From NCBI GenBank assembly GCA_964017155.1, contig OZ024858.1:20358657-20422656 (forward strand): a stretch of 64,000 bases of DNA, written 5' to 3'. This document shows, one piece after another, positions 21,316 through 32,657 of the stretch. This DNA comes from Oasisia sp. SBJ-2009. Taxonomy: Eukaryota > Annelida > Polychaeta > Sabellida > Siboglinidae. The notes beneath the pieces are model-generated. The model worked only from the letters and a program-made list of their open reading frames with translations, ran no database searches and had not been told where the DNA came from. A program made the position numbers and the translations under genes. Position 1 is the stretch's first letter, and each line of letters starts with the position of its first letter.

Positions 21316-22878
21316 GTTGTACTGGGCTGCGGACCCATCACTGGGTAAAAGCAGTATACATGTACATGTAAGTACTGTGACATAAATTGAAAAAATCTAC
21401 CCATGGTAGAACTGTCACTAAATTACAATTGATACAACTTATATTTGTATGAGAAGTTTTTATAAATTTACTTGATATTTGTGTTATGTTTGCTTTATTC
21501 TTCGTAAACAGATCTATACCAGTTTTAATATGTACAGATTCATAAATACGACAAACAGACATGCAAAACTGCTTGAAAATGTATACCGATATGCATAGAT
21601 ATCTAATATTTATAAACATTACCAAAAACATGTATGTTTAACTCAAAATCAGTGCTTGAAAACACGCTTGCAAGTGATATATTGATAAGTTTTGGGTACC
21701 AATGGGTCCTCATTCTTCTTGAGAAGGAAGCATGGAAGGATATTGTGAGTTACTTGTTTTTTATGTGTTTGTTTGGTTTATGCCTGGTAAACGTTTCATA
21801 ACAATATCTTCTAATCCACACTGACCGGTCGGAAATTTGTAAGAAATATAAAATATAGCACGTGTGTACATTCCTAATGAAGACAGTCAGGCATGTCATG
21901 TTGCTCTGATAATTCACAATGTTATGCATAGATATCAGTCAACAGTTCATTGAACCATCCATATTTAGCTTACAATCAATGTCTGAAAACCCTCTCGTAT
22001 ATCACAAGCAATTTATTTTAAAAATTGGGGCACCCAGACAATTTTTGTTGTGAAGGAAGCTCGGAAGGATATTGAGACTTACTAGTTATTTGAGCTATAA
22101 GAATGAGCTTACACCTAGAAAAGGCTTTGTGACAATACAAGCTACGCCTCATCGAAATGTTTGGGTCGGAAGTTGGTCATATTTTAAGAAATATAATAAC
22201 ATACCATCTTTGCATATGTATAGATTCATAATTAAGGCAACCAGATCTGCCATATTCCTCTGATTTGCACATTTATATACCAAATATGTACAATTTATGT
22301 CTAAGGTACGTGTATTCTGCTAACAATAAGGGTCTGAAAACCCTATCGCGAGTGATATTTTGAAGAAATCATGATTTTTATCAACTTGCTGCACATTAAC
22401 TGTACACTCACACTGTATTTATATTGTAATTGTATTTGTGTAATCTATATATTATATAGATCAACTCAACACAATTTCACTGACACAGGCTCAAGATTTC
22501 AGAATATATTGACTAGTGAAATGTGAATAAAATTATTTATTTTTAACAAGCTGTCAAATGTCAAAGTGCCATAACTTGAAACCTATTTAAGCTAGAACGC
22601 TCAAATTTTTGATTCTTGCTAATCTTACCAAATGCAAAGCAGCAAAGCTCTCATCGTACTGTATTACTGATCCATTCAAAAATAATCTAAGACTAAGTCT
22701 TAGATGTCGACGACAGCAACCAATTTATGGAATTTTATTTGCGTTAATTCACTCGGAATGACCCTAAATGGCCTAATACCGTCGACTAATTTAATAGCAA
22801 AACAATTTTGTCAGCTTGCACACGCAGTATTAAAACAATGTGAAAATGGTTGAAGCCGAGTAATAACAGAGTACTAAC
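21316..22878. other. AT-rich spacer with diverged ~330-bp repeats
   Basis: Phrases such as gaaaaccct followed by a tgatat/tatcac stretch and ggaaggatattg occur near 21655-21755, 21975-22080 and 22325-22370, suggesting old tandem copies. No coding exon was recognised. Confidence 0.45.
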
Positions 22879-23066
22879 CTGTCAATAAGACACTTGGCGA
22901 ACGCTGCATCAGTTTTGATGCCGGTCATTACTTTTGTCTGAATCCATAAACTCATCGCCTTTCCTATGTACACTTTTGCGGGCGGTCGATTTCGTTTCAG
23001 TTCTGCTTGTGTCCTTTTCTTTGCCGAGTCGGTGGCGTATTTCCGTGGGCGACCACACATTGACAT
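22879..23066 (-). CDS. First exon of an unrecognised gene
   Basis: ATG at 23066 (or 23060, giving MCGRPRKYATDSAKKRTQAE), then a basic segment, IGKAMSLWIQTKVMTGIKTD, and AAFAKCLIDR, ending at a good donor GACAG/GTTAGT. The pattern GRPRKYA followed by W..K....TD..FA..L.D resembles a short N-terminal module I associate with several invertebrate and fish proteins of unknown function, but I cannot name the family. No second exon was found downstream on the minus strand. It lies divergent to the CARD gene, with 685 bp between the two ATG codons. Confidence 0.45.
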
Positions 23067-23751
23067 TTCATATAAAAACGAGTTAAAATGCAAAAGCAAG
23101 TCGGAAAAGAAACACGTGTGTAAATACTGCCTGGATGGGGGTCAAGGCCGATCTCGCGACATCACATAATCACCCGCTATCACGTGATTAAGGCGAAGAT
23201 AGTCTACCACATAAAACCCGTACGGTAGACATTTTCAGTATGAAAAAGACTATATAAATCTTGGGCAAGCCTAAAATAGCTTTTACATTTTAACAAAAAA
23301 CGAATAAACAAATGCGCAAAACCGAAACAGTATGTCACAGGGGATACTTGGTAGGTTTGCTCTTTCGCAAAATTAGCATGAAACGCGAGGAGCAAAACAA
23401 TCGAACTGATTAAGCATTTTTAATTAAGATAGGTGACTTTTTTCTTCAAATATTGGATCTGGGCAATTCTCAACTTTAAATACAGTGGAACGTCATTCCA
23501 TTAGCGATAGTATACCTAATTATTATTTGTCGTGTTAAAACATGATTGTTTAGATCAGTCCAGTATAATTTTTTATACTAACGAGGATGTGCGTTCATGT
23601 GGTTTTTTCGTCAGACAACGGTGCGATCGAGTCAGTTAAACAAGTTAAACAATTAATAGTTCCCAAAGGTTACAATAGAAGGCCACCCCATTGGCATTTG
23701 TAGCAATTTTGCTTATACTGTTTAATCTGCTTGTATATTTTAGGTGCAGTC

Positions 23752-26077
23752 ATGGATGAAATACATCGCCAAGTACTACGTAAGCAGCGTCTTACTATGT
23801 TAAAAGATCTGGAAACTGTGGGAGTTTTGGATCACATGTACCAAAGTGGCTCGTTTAGTGAGGATGACTACGATCAAGTCAATATATCAGGAACTCGAAG
23901 GGAGCGTTGTCAGAGGTTTCTTGACATGTTGCCACGAAGAGGAGACAACGCTTACCACGTGTTTCTTAGGGCACTGGAAAAGGAAAACTTGTCGCATTTG
24001 GCTGAGGAACTCAGGCGTTGTGACGCGTATCCTTTTTGTAAATGTTTCGTATGCATCCCAGGAAGTTAAGAATTTGACCGTTGTTGATGGTTTCTTGAAA
24101 GGTGCAAACATGATTTGTAATAATTATTGTTAAATTGTGGCTACACTAAGTTACCATCCAGATGTATACCGGTCAAAACCATGTTTTATTTATCAATACA
24201 TTAACATAATATAGACACCCTATAATATTTATACACACATAACATATACATATCTCTAAAGCATATGCTAGGCTACATTGACATATACGAGACCACTATG
24301 CATGCGCAAAATAAGACGCATTTTAACATTTCACGATTGAAAATCGTGTGTGTGCGTGCGTGCGTGCGTGCGTGTGCATGTGTGCATTTGATTATTCCTT
24401 AAACGGACCAACAGCGAACTACGGAAGGAAGAAGAAGAAAGTATTGTGATGAACTTCGGTGATTTCAACTTGGGATCCGAGGAGGTCAGCTTTGCGAACG
24501 CACAGAAAAACAATTGCGGAGACGACAAGCAAGAGGCGTCGAACCACCCCATCGCTGAGGAAGTCAGACTCCCTCCTATAATAAGAGCACTGCTGGGTGC
24601 TGGATCTGGAACGAACTATCCGTTGTCGTCACCTGCGGATAGCTACTGTGCTGGATCTGGGACGAATTACCCCCTGTCTCCATCTGTGGATAGCTGTAAT
24701 CGTCCTGGATCTGGAACGAATCGTCCGTTGTCTTCATCTGGTGCGAAGTGTAATGTGTCTCCATTCGCAGATTGCCTCCGACCTGGATCTGGTGCGAATT
24801 ATCCGTTGCCTTCATCTGCGTATAGCTACCGACCTGGATCTGGGAGGAAATATCCGCTGTTTCCAACTGCAGATAGCCACCCTGTTGGATCTTGGATGAA
24901 TTATCCGTCGCCTTCATCTGCGGATAGCCACCCTCATGGATCTGGTGCGAATTATCTGTCGCCTTCATCTGCGGATAGCCACCCTCATGGATCTGGTGTG
25001 AATTATCCGTCGCCTTCATCTGCAGATAGCCACCTTCCTGGATCTGGTGCGAATTATCCGTCGCCTTCATCTGCAGATAGCCACCTTCCTGGATCTGGTG
25101 TGAATTATCCGTCGCCTTCATCTGCAGATAGCCACCTTCCTGGATCTGGTGCGAATTATCTGTCGCCTTCATTTGCGGATAGCCACCTTCCTGGATCTGG
25201 TGCGAATTATCCGTCGCCTTCATCTGCAGATAGCCACCTTCCTGGATCTGGTGCGAATTATCCGTCGCCTTCATCTGCAGATAGCCACCTTCCTGGATCT
25301 GGTGTGAATTATCCGTCGCCTTCATCTGCAGATAGCCACCTTCCTGGATCTGGTGCGAATTATCCGTCGCCTTCATCTGCAGATAGCCACCTTCCTGGAT
25401 CTGGTGCGAATTATCCGTCGCCTTCATCTGCGGATAGCTACCGACCTGGATCTGGGACGAATTATCCGCTGTTTCCAACTGCGGATAGCCACCCTGCTGG
25501 ATCTGGGAGGAATTATCCGTTGCCTCCAACTGCGGATAGCCGCCCTCCTGGATATGGGAGGAATTATCCGGTGCCTCCAACTGCAGATAGCCACCCTCCT
25601 GGATCTGGGAGGAATTATCCGGTGCCTCCAACTGCGGATAGCCACCCTCCTGGATATGGGAGGAATTATCCGGTACCTCCACCTGCATATAGCCACTGTC
25701 CTGGACCTGCGAGGAATTATCCGGTACCTCCACCTGCATATAGCCACTGTCCTGGACCTGCGAGGGATTATGCGGTACCTCCACCTGCATATAGCCACTG
25801 TCCTGGACCTGCGAGGAATTATCCGGTATTTCCACCTGCAGATAGCCACTGTCTTGTACCTGCGAGGAATTATCCGGTATTTCCACCTGCAGATAGCCAC
25901 TGTCTTGTACCTGCGAGGAATTATCCGGTATCTCCACCTGCATATAGCCACTATCCCGGACCTGCGAGGGATTATCGGGTGTCTCCACTTACAGATAGCT
26001 ACCGACCTGGATCTGGGACGAATTATCCGCTGTGTCCAACTGCTGATAGCCACCCTCCTGTATCTGGGACGAATTAG
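23752..26077 (+). CDS. CARD-domain protein with ~25 tandem 20-aa repeats (two-exon model)
   Basis: Exon 1 (23752-24026) starts MDEIHRQVLRKQRLTMLKDL and encodes a complete CARD: RKQR at helix 1, VLDHMYQSGSFSEDDYDQV, TRRERCQRFLDMLPRRG and NAYHVFLRALEKENLSHLAE. An AG immediately upstream of the 5' leader (23743) suggests a spliced leader exon. I join a donor at GACGC/GTATCC to an acceptor ACCAACAG at 24414. Exon 2 (24415-26077) then continues the last CARD helix as ELRKEEEE, followed by a 60-residue linker and tandem GSGANYPSPSSADSHLP repeats to a TAG stop. The total of 1,938 nt is a multiple of three. CARDs mediate homotypic assembly in apoptosis and innate immune signalling, so an adaptor role is likely. 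AATAAA lies at 26498. The donor is weak, and alternative downstream exons are possible; CARD identity is firm, the fusion to repeats is a model. Confidence 0.6.
24597..26077 (+). repeat. 60-bp minisatellite (about 25 units)
   Basis: Units of 60 bp form distinct classes in order: TNYPLSS-type, a homogeneous central block of GSGANYPSPSSADSHLP, GRNYPVPPTADSHPP, then PARNYPVPPPAYSHC and PARNYPVFPPADSHC. Because 60 is divisible by three and the unit lacks stops, long frames exist on both strands (for example 24576-25988 on the minus strand, KATDNSHQIQEGGYLQM units). Variation is mostly C/T and G/A transitions in all codon positions. Related to the block at 15858-16426. Confidence 0.9.
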
Positions 26078-26497
26078 CCGGTGTCTGCAACTGCAAATAG
26101 CAACTATCCTGCGTCTGGGAGGAATTAGCCGGTGTCTGCAACTTCAGATAGCCTAAAATATTAGATATATCAGTGTAAAATGTGCCAGAGTGAACAAATG
26201 CGGTTGTATGCTGTACATTTATGTCATCAATGAGGGCAACAGCGCTATGTGAGACACGCGTTGGATTAGTAATCGTGGGATTGATCTTTGCAGTTGGTTG
26301 CTTCAGTTTTGTGACTGATGTAATATAGCCACGTGTCGTTAAAAAGATGAAGTGAGATTTGTATAGGGGATACTATGTATTTCCCAAATGATTGAACTAT
26401 GACCGTTACTAATGGATTCTATGAAAATACTAAGACCTTCACGAAGATGTACTATGTACATCATAACACCGTCTTTATACTGATTAATTTTTGTATG

Positions 26498-26503
26498 AAT
26501 AAA
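26498..26503 (+). promoter_or_regulatory. Candidate poly(A) signal of the CARD gene
   Basis: AATAAA (in gaataaag) lies about 420 bases after the TAG stop of the repeat exon, in AT-rich sequence. Confidence 0.4.
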
Positions 26504-27000
26504 GTCACAATTATTTAGGCAGCCTTAAAAGATTATCATTATTATCATTTATAAATATATATATATATTTATTTTATATGTTGATATGAAATAACATTTA
26601 CACCAACATGTGCGTCATATACGTGTTATAGTAATATTTTAAGACGATCACATTTTATTGACCATTTCTTGTTTTACACTAAAATACCGCAGTGCCGTAT
26701 GAGCTGACCGTTAATGGCCGACTTGAGTGCTAATTAGTTAAAATTATTGTGGCGAAATATTGTTGGAAGTATATTGCTAACAACGTGGTAATTACTACTA
26801 ATATGAACTAAATAAAAAATATTTATTTCTATGTCTTCGGTGTTGGTATACACGTGAGATCTAGCTCAGAATATTTATTCTGCTAGGCAGAATGGTTTAG
26901 CAAACAATGAAATAAGCATGGCTGACGTCGAGATAGATGACAGTCTCTGAGGTCAGACTAGACGACTAGTAAAAACAATTATATAACACATTCGCCTAAC
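26504..27000. other. AT-rich spacer, nothing recognised
   Basis: Includes a short (AT)n tract near 26555-26575. No gene seen. Confidence 0.5.
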
Positions 27001-27250
27001 ACATCGAATCGATCATGCCAAATAATCTCCACCAGTCTTTGCGAAAACACGTCGAATCGATCATGCCAAATAATCTCCACCGGTGTTTGCGTGAACACAT
27101 CGAGTCGATCATGCCAAATAATCTGCACCCGTGTTTACAAGAACACGTCGAATTGATCATGTCAAATAATCTCCACCCGTATTTGCATGAACACGTCGAG
27201 CCGATCGTGTCAAATAATCTTCACCCGTCTTTGCCAGAACACGTCGAGTC
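27001..27250 (+). repeat. 48-bp tandem repeat, five units
   Basis: Five copies of a 48-bp unit, each encoding a 16-residue motif such as MPNNLHQSLRKHVESI from an ATG at 27015; the frame runs 110 codons to 27347. The unit is a multiple of three and the residues are conserved, but no splice context or family could be attached, so coding status is uncertain. Confidence 0.75.
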
Positions 27251-28095
27251 CGTGTATCGTGGCCCGGGGCATTACTTGACTACCTGTTGGCCCCGATCAC
27301 CACTCGGATCACTCGTCAGACAACGCAGTATCATCAAGTCACCGTGATACAAAACGTCAACGGTTGGAAACACGACAGTCGATACTACTTTCGCATGCGA
27401 TCTGGCCGGTATAGTGGATTCGCTTTTGGAATTCCAAATTAATCGCATTTGTAATTATATAAATAGGCTCTATTTCCCGCTACCGATACTCTCGTAAAGG
27501 TGCAAATCGCATAAGATTTAGGCGATAATCGTAGGATGTATTACGGCCATGAGTAAACCTATGGCGACAATGGATCAAGTATCCGGTATGCGCATTATGT
27601 CGTTGGCGACTTGGTGTTGAGTTTGTGGATTCCAGATATCGACGTGGCTGCGAACGTGTTCAGTCGTGGTACATTAGAAATCCGCTGCCGATCAACCTCC
27701 AAGTCAGATGTGGCAGAGAGATTGTCATAAATCTAACTGTCGCACGTACTGTCTCTATCGTCGCGGAACAGAGTTATTAAATGCCTTGCCCGTTCTGACA
27801 CCTGGTCGTCATGCAGCGGGCATGCATATTGCGTAATGCGAGATATGTGCAATATCGGAGACTAGTTATCAATCACACATACCATCTGGGTAGGTTTTAA
27901 AGATGGCGATAACTACGCAGTGGCCACAAACAGACCACTCTTGATGCCTTTGTTCTTTGTAAATAAAATGATGTTTAGGCCCTACTGTTCGTATGGTTTC
28001 TTGTCACATGCATCGATGGTTCCTCAGCAAAGGACACCCGCCTTGTACGCCCATTTTTGATTTGCTGAAGGGTTTGCCGTATAAGAGGGGGACTA
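27251..28095. other. Spacer without recognised gene
   Basis: Mixed-composition sequence with no motif recognised on either strand. Confidence 0.5.
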
Positions 28096-28097
28096 CT

Positions 28098-28195
28098 GTA
28101 TATATATATATATATGGTGACTACTGTATATATATATATATAAATATATATATCTTTGTGTGCGTGCGTGGGTGTGTGCGCGCGCGTACGCGCGC

Positions 28196-28289
<94 letters not shown>
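28098..28289. repeat. (AT)n, (GTGC)n and (GT)n microsatellites
   Basis: Two short (AT)n runs are followed by alternating GCGC/GTGC and a pure (GT)n of about 60 bp. Frames of Cys/Val or Thr/His are artefacts. Confidence 0.9.
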
Positions 28290-28617
28290 AAGATTTACGT
28301 TTGTATAAGATCATTGTCATTCTAGTGAGTGAAATTGTATATGGTACAAAATGCCGTCATTGATTGAAGTCGAGGAAACCACGTGACAAACAATAGAACC
28401 AATTCTTCAAAAGCAAGTGGTAGGACCTATTATAACTGGGGATGTTCATTAAAAGTTAGTACATTTTCCCCCGAAAGACATCCTAGTGTTACTGTACATG
28501 TTGATGGATCTACCGTTAGATTAAACTAGCACTGTGCTCGTATTAAAAGTCCATTATTTCATAACGACAGCATCATGACAAGGTGTACTCTTTAATACAA
28601 CGTCCACGCATAAGTGG

Positions 28618-29784
28618 TTAGCTTGCGTCATACAGTTTGACATCAGTTGCCTTGGCTATACTGTTTTGTGACAATTCACTAGGTGTATTTCCTATGTACG
28701 AAATACCGGATACGTTTATACCGACAGCACTGACCGACATTGTGTCTGTTTCACGCCTTCTCGGACACATGCAACAAAACGTAGTCTTGAGACTCAGTCG
28801 AAACCAGGGCATCATAAGGCAATAAATGAACGGATTCACCACAGAGTTAACGGCAGTGATGAGCATGGACGCTTTCTGCATCGGTGTGCCAAGGACATGT
28901 CTGGCTAAGCCAACACGTCCGAGCAGGCTGTAGACTCGTTCAATCCCTATCGTGACTGCAAAAACGCACATCACAACCGCCGCTGTCCGCATCAGACTCG
29001 CATTGGCTGCATCGATAACATTCGACGGTTGCATGGTCGTTGAGCTGTTTCGTCTGCGGAGTGTAGTCACGACACGGCCGTAGAGAACTGATAGGATCAA
29101 CAGGGGAACAAGGTAGAAGGTGAACAAACACCATATAGAATACGCGTAGAAGAATTCGTAGCTGCCCGCGAAGTACAGCTTCGGCAGGCACTGTCCTTGC
29201 GTGAATCGAACCTGGAAAGCCGTCGGCAGCTGCAAGACCGTTCCAGCGACGTAGATCAGTGACAGGGCGCACCGGATGTCTCGGTGTGATACACATGCGC
29301 GGTGCAGCGGATGACAAACGGCGACATACCGTTCAAGGGCGACGACGACCAGGTTCCAGACGCTGATGAAGATGACGACGGAGAAAACCAGCTGACTGTG
29401 CCAGCAGTAGCACGTCGCCAGGTCTAGATGGTAGTGATGCCAGCTCCACATCCTCGGCGGCAGAACGCTGTAGGTTCCGGCGATGAAGCACGCGCATGCG
29501 TCGACGGCAGCCAGGTGACGCAGAAGGAGACAGAGGGCGCTGGAGACTTTTTCGCCGTTTCGCCACAGCGTCGCAAACGTGAGGATGTTGGCGACGAATC
29601 CGGAAAAACTGACTGCCACCTGTACGAGGTTGATGATAGCTGTTGCTGTTGCGATCACGCGTTCGGTTCCGTTTCGAGACTCGGTCGTGTTAACCCATTT
29701 AACTGCGGAAAGTCTGTCCACCCATTCGCCGTTCGTGGCTTGTTCGGCTTTGTTTGTCGTTGTCAGTAGTCCAGGAGTGAGCAT
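28618..29784 (-). CDS. Class A (rhodopsin-like) G protein-coupled receptor, intronless
   Basis: A single 388-codon exon starts at a true ATG (cat at 29782-29784). The N-terminus carries N-glycosylation sequons (NTTE, NGTE, about residues 32-41). Seven hydrophobic segments follow. TM1 has GFVANILT. TM2 has LAAVD. TM3 starts after a Cys (CYC) and ends in ALERYVAVCHP, the E/DRY motif. Loop 2 has a partner Cys in QGQCLPK. TM5 contains FYLVPLLILSVLYGRV. TM7 has VNSVVNPFIYCLM, the NPxxY motif. The tail has FCCMC, a likely palmitoylation site. TM6 (AAVVMCVFAVTIGIERVYSL) lacks the usual CWxP Trp and Pro, which is unusual for the class. The ligand cannot be predicted; peptide or orphan receptor is likely. 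Activity is at the plasma membrane through heterotrimeric G proteins. Confidence 0.9.
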   Translation of the reverse strand: MLTPGLLTTTNKAEQATNGEWVDRLSAVKWVNTTESRNGTERVIATATAIINLVQVAVSFSGFVANILTFATLWRNGEKVSSALCLLLRHLAAVDACACFIAGTYSVLPPRMWSWHHYHLDLATCYCWHSQLVFSVVIFISVWNLVVVALERYVAVCHPLHRACVSHRDIRCALSLIYVAGTVLQLPTAFQVRFTQGQCLPKLYFAGSYEFFYAYSIWCLFTFYLVPLLILSVLYGRVVTTLRRRNSSTTMQPSNVIDAANASLMRTAAVVMCVFAVTIGIERVYSLLGRVGLARHVLGTPMQKASMLITAVNSVVNPFIYCLMMPWFRLSLKTTFCCMCPRRRETDTMSVSAVGINVSGISYIGNTPSELSQNSIAKATDVKLYDAS

Positions 29785-30762
29785 GTTTGACTGCAGTGTC
29801 CACGTCTTTTCGCTGCATCAAAACCAGAGGCCTCGTTTACGGTTGGTTGCAGTCACAAAGCACAATGCACACAAATGGTGATCCTCAACTTTCAGCGCAT
29901 CTAATTGCGACACTTGCGATCGCACCTCCTGCTGGGCCAAGAATCATTATGTGAATGTGAGTAATATTAATACTGCTAGCGCCAACAGTCGCCGAGTTGA
30001 TTCGCTGAATACATAATGCGGCATATAATGTCAGAACAACAGGAAACTGGCGTGAAGATCGAGCTGGCGCACAGAACAAGCGGAAACAAACACTAGGGCA
30101 AGCTGAAGACATTGGTTGTGAAGTATGAAAGTGTCTAACAACGCGCCTGCAAAGAAATGATCCATGGTGTGTATGTAACTGAGGATCTTTTATTTGAATA
30201 GTGAAAATATAATGATGACGATGATGATGATGATGATGATGATAATGATGATGAAGATAGGCCGAGTGACGTTTTGAAGAATTTAGACCATAATAATAAT
30301 TTTCACAATAGTGAACACACAAACTCAAAATAGTTCAGTGGTGTACAGTTAGCATGCAATGTCAAATCAGACAGTGATACCATTTATACATGCTCACGTT
30401 CGAAGTCTAAAAGAAGAATTTACGATTTGTCGATGACCTTAATTTAAACTATCATTATATATCATGGCTATTTCAGAGAGCAGGGCAGATTTTTACAAAA
30501 CTAATGATAACTTGTTAAATGCTATACGCGGTATGTAAAAGGACAGTTCAATCAATCGCAGAACGGGAGATCAAACATGAACTGGACGGCCTCCGTTTGC
30601 TAATATCCTTATTTATTTCGAGCATCAGGTTGATATATTTGACGTGAGATGACACCAGAACACGAGCCGAAATGGAAATGTATCGAATGTTAAATGGATC
30701 ATTTCCATGTCGCAATGGTCATTACACTGAACTGTCGGCATATGTAGGCCTACATGAATACG

Positions 30763-30764
<2 letters not shown>
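29785..30764. other. Upstream region of the GPCR gene
   Basis: About 1 kb that should contain the receptor promoter. No TATA or clear element was recognised. A (GAT)n tract lies at about 30213-30253. No other gene seen. Confidence 0.45.
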
Positions 30765-30840
<76 letters not shown>

Positions 30841-30953
30841 GGGCGTCGATCCGGTTTAAAAAGTGGGGGGGACGGGGAACCAATTTATATACACATATAT
30901 GTATGCATAATATATATATATATATTATGTCATATAATATATATTATAATATG

Positions 30954-31004
<51 letters not shown>
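30765..31004. repeat. (GT)n and (AT)n microsatellites flanking a GGGGCGTCGATC block
   Basis: (GT)n at about 30765-30838, then a short block containing ggggcgtcgatcc, then (AT)n to 31004. The same GGGCGTCGATC phrase, inverted, joins a (GT)n at 32428. Confidence 0.85.
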
Positions 31005-31005
<1 letters not shown>

Positions 31006-31254
31006 CCTGAAATACACGTAACTATTTTTGGTAAATATAAAACATAATTCATTGTTGGTCTGGTGCTAATTCTAAATAAACTAAAAAAAGCCTTTATGTT
31101 ATGCTATTTATAATAGTTATGTTGGCAACATATATTTGAAGAGGGGCCATGGACCACCCCAATCACTGAACATTTGGGGGGTAGACTTTGGATCCAACAC
31201 TCCTTGTCTGATTCACAGAGTGACAAGATGCAGAGCTTACAGGGGTGCCTGTAT

Positions 31255-32423
31255 AGGACTTCCCAGTCCCACCTTTTGGCAAAGAAATTTGTCATCACTA
31301 AAATTAGATCAAATTTCACAAAGTGTATAAATCCGCTGGTTACGCCGTAGGCGATATAAATATCCACCAGGAAGACCAGGCTGCAATCAAGGGATGACAG
31401 GGCAAGCAAAATTAATAATCTTTAATGTGCTTGATGGCTAATGCATATTAATATATCAACACAAGGGTGCAAAATGACAGAGCCCGGCATGATGACAATT
31501 TATTGGACTAAGATCAAGTTGCGGGCCAACCAAGCAATTTATCTAGTGATTTTCCACTAGGTAGTGGGAAGTTTATATCTTATTATTAATTTTACTACTA
31601 GATCGATGTAGGGTTTTAAGAGAGGGGAGTGATCAGTCTCGCTATATATGCCTATAAATTTGTTTACGAACTGAAAAAGTATGAGGACATTTCCTATGCT
31701 GACCCCCTCAAGCCGTGGGGTGGTCAGCGTTCCCCTCGTCCCCCACTGATCGACGCCCATGCTGTGCCTGTGTAGAACTTCCCAACCCAACATTTTGGCA
31801 AAGAAATCTGTCGTCACTCAAATAGGAAAAAGTTACACAAAGTGAAGGAATCCGCCGCTTCTGCCGTAGCATCAAGCAGGCGAGGCGTGAAAGTGCAACA
31901 CAAATGTCATCATTTAAAATGTATTTGGTGGCTAGAGCCTGTTAATAATATCAATACAAAGTTGATAGAGCCCGGCAGCGGCTTACATTTTTCCGGTAGT
32001 TATAAACTTTCCTATTGGCCTTTCTGCGTATGCGCGACAAATTAAAAATCACCAATGTGCAGTTAAATAACAAAGCATTTTTGGTATAAATGCCACGGGC
32101 TGTTCGATAACTCTTGTCTAATATTTCATTAAAATATTACGTTTGTTTAAATAACTATCACGGATTATGGCGCACTAACAGCAAAACATGCCTCAAAATT
32201 AAATATGTTTGCCTCGTGTTAATTTGCGATAAATAACTTTGCTGAACTTCTTATCGCGAGTTTATTGTCTAGGTAGTCATATGTAGCAGCTTTTAAGAGA
32301 GAGGAGTGTTGAGTCAGGCTATATGCCTCGCAATTTTTCTGAACTGAAAAGTGGGGGGGGGAACAATTCCTATGTTGAAAAGAGGGGGTCGCGTCCCCCC
32401 CCCCGTCCCCCACCGATCGACGC

Positions 32424-32427
<4 letters not shown>
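31255..32427. repeat. Dispersed short repeat, several related copies
   Basis: Sequence at about 31600-31757 resembles 32266-32427 (ttttaagagaggggagtg..., ending at cccccac, gatcgacgccc). Sequence at about 31255-31350 resembles 31773-31870 (ttttggcaaagaaat...cacaaagtg). These look like copies of one non-autonomous element that ends in GTCGATC beside a (GT)n. No gene seen. Confidence 0.6.
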
Positions 32428-32481
<54 letters not shown>

Positions 32482-32657
32482 TGGTGGTGCTTTGCTTTGC
32501 TTTGCTTTGCTTTGCTTTGCTTTGCTTTGCTTTGCTTTGCTTTGCTTTGCTTTGCTTTGCTTTGCTTTGCTTTGCTTTGCTTTGCTTTGCTTTGCTTTGC
32601 TTTGCTTTGCTTTGCTTTGCTTTGCTTTGCTTTGCTTTGCTTTGCTTTGCTTTGCTT
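32428..32657. repeat. (GT)n followed by (GCTTT)n pentanucleotide array
   Basis: (GT)n at 32428-32480 passes through ggtggtggt into about 33 nearly perfect GCTTT units (32489-32656). All frames over it are open and give false ORFs of up to about 219 codons. Confidence 0.95.

Noticed and set aside
24576..25988. 470-codon minus-strand frame (KATDNSHQIQEGGYLQM repeats)
   Set aside because: Mirror of the 60-bp minisatellite; the plus-strand frame connects to the CARD exon and is the better candidate.
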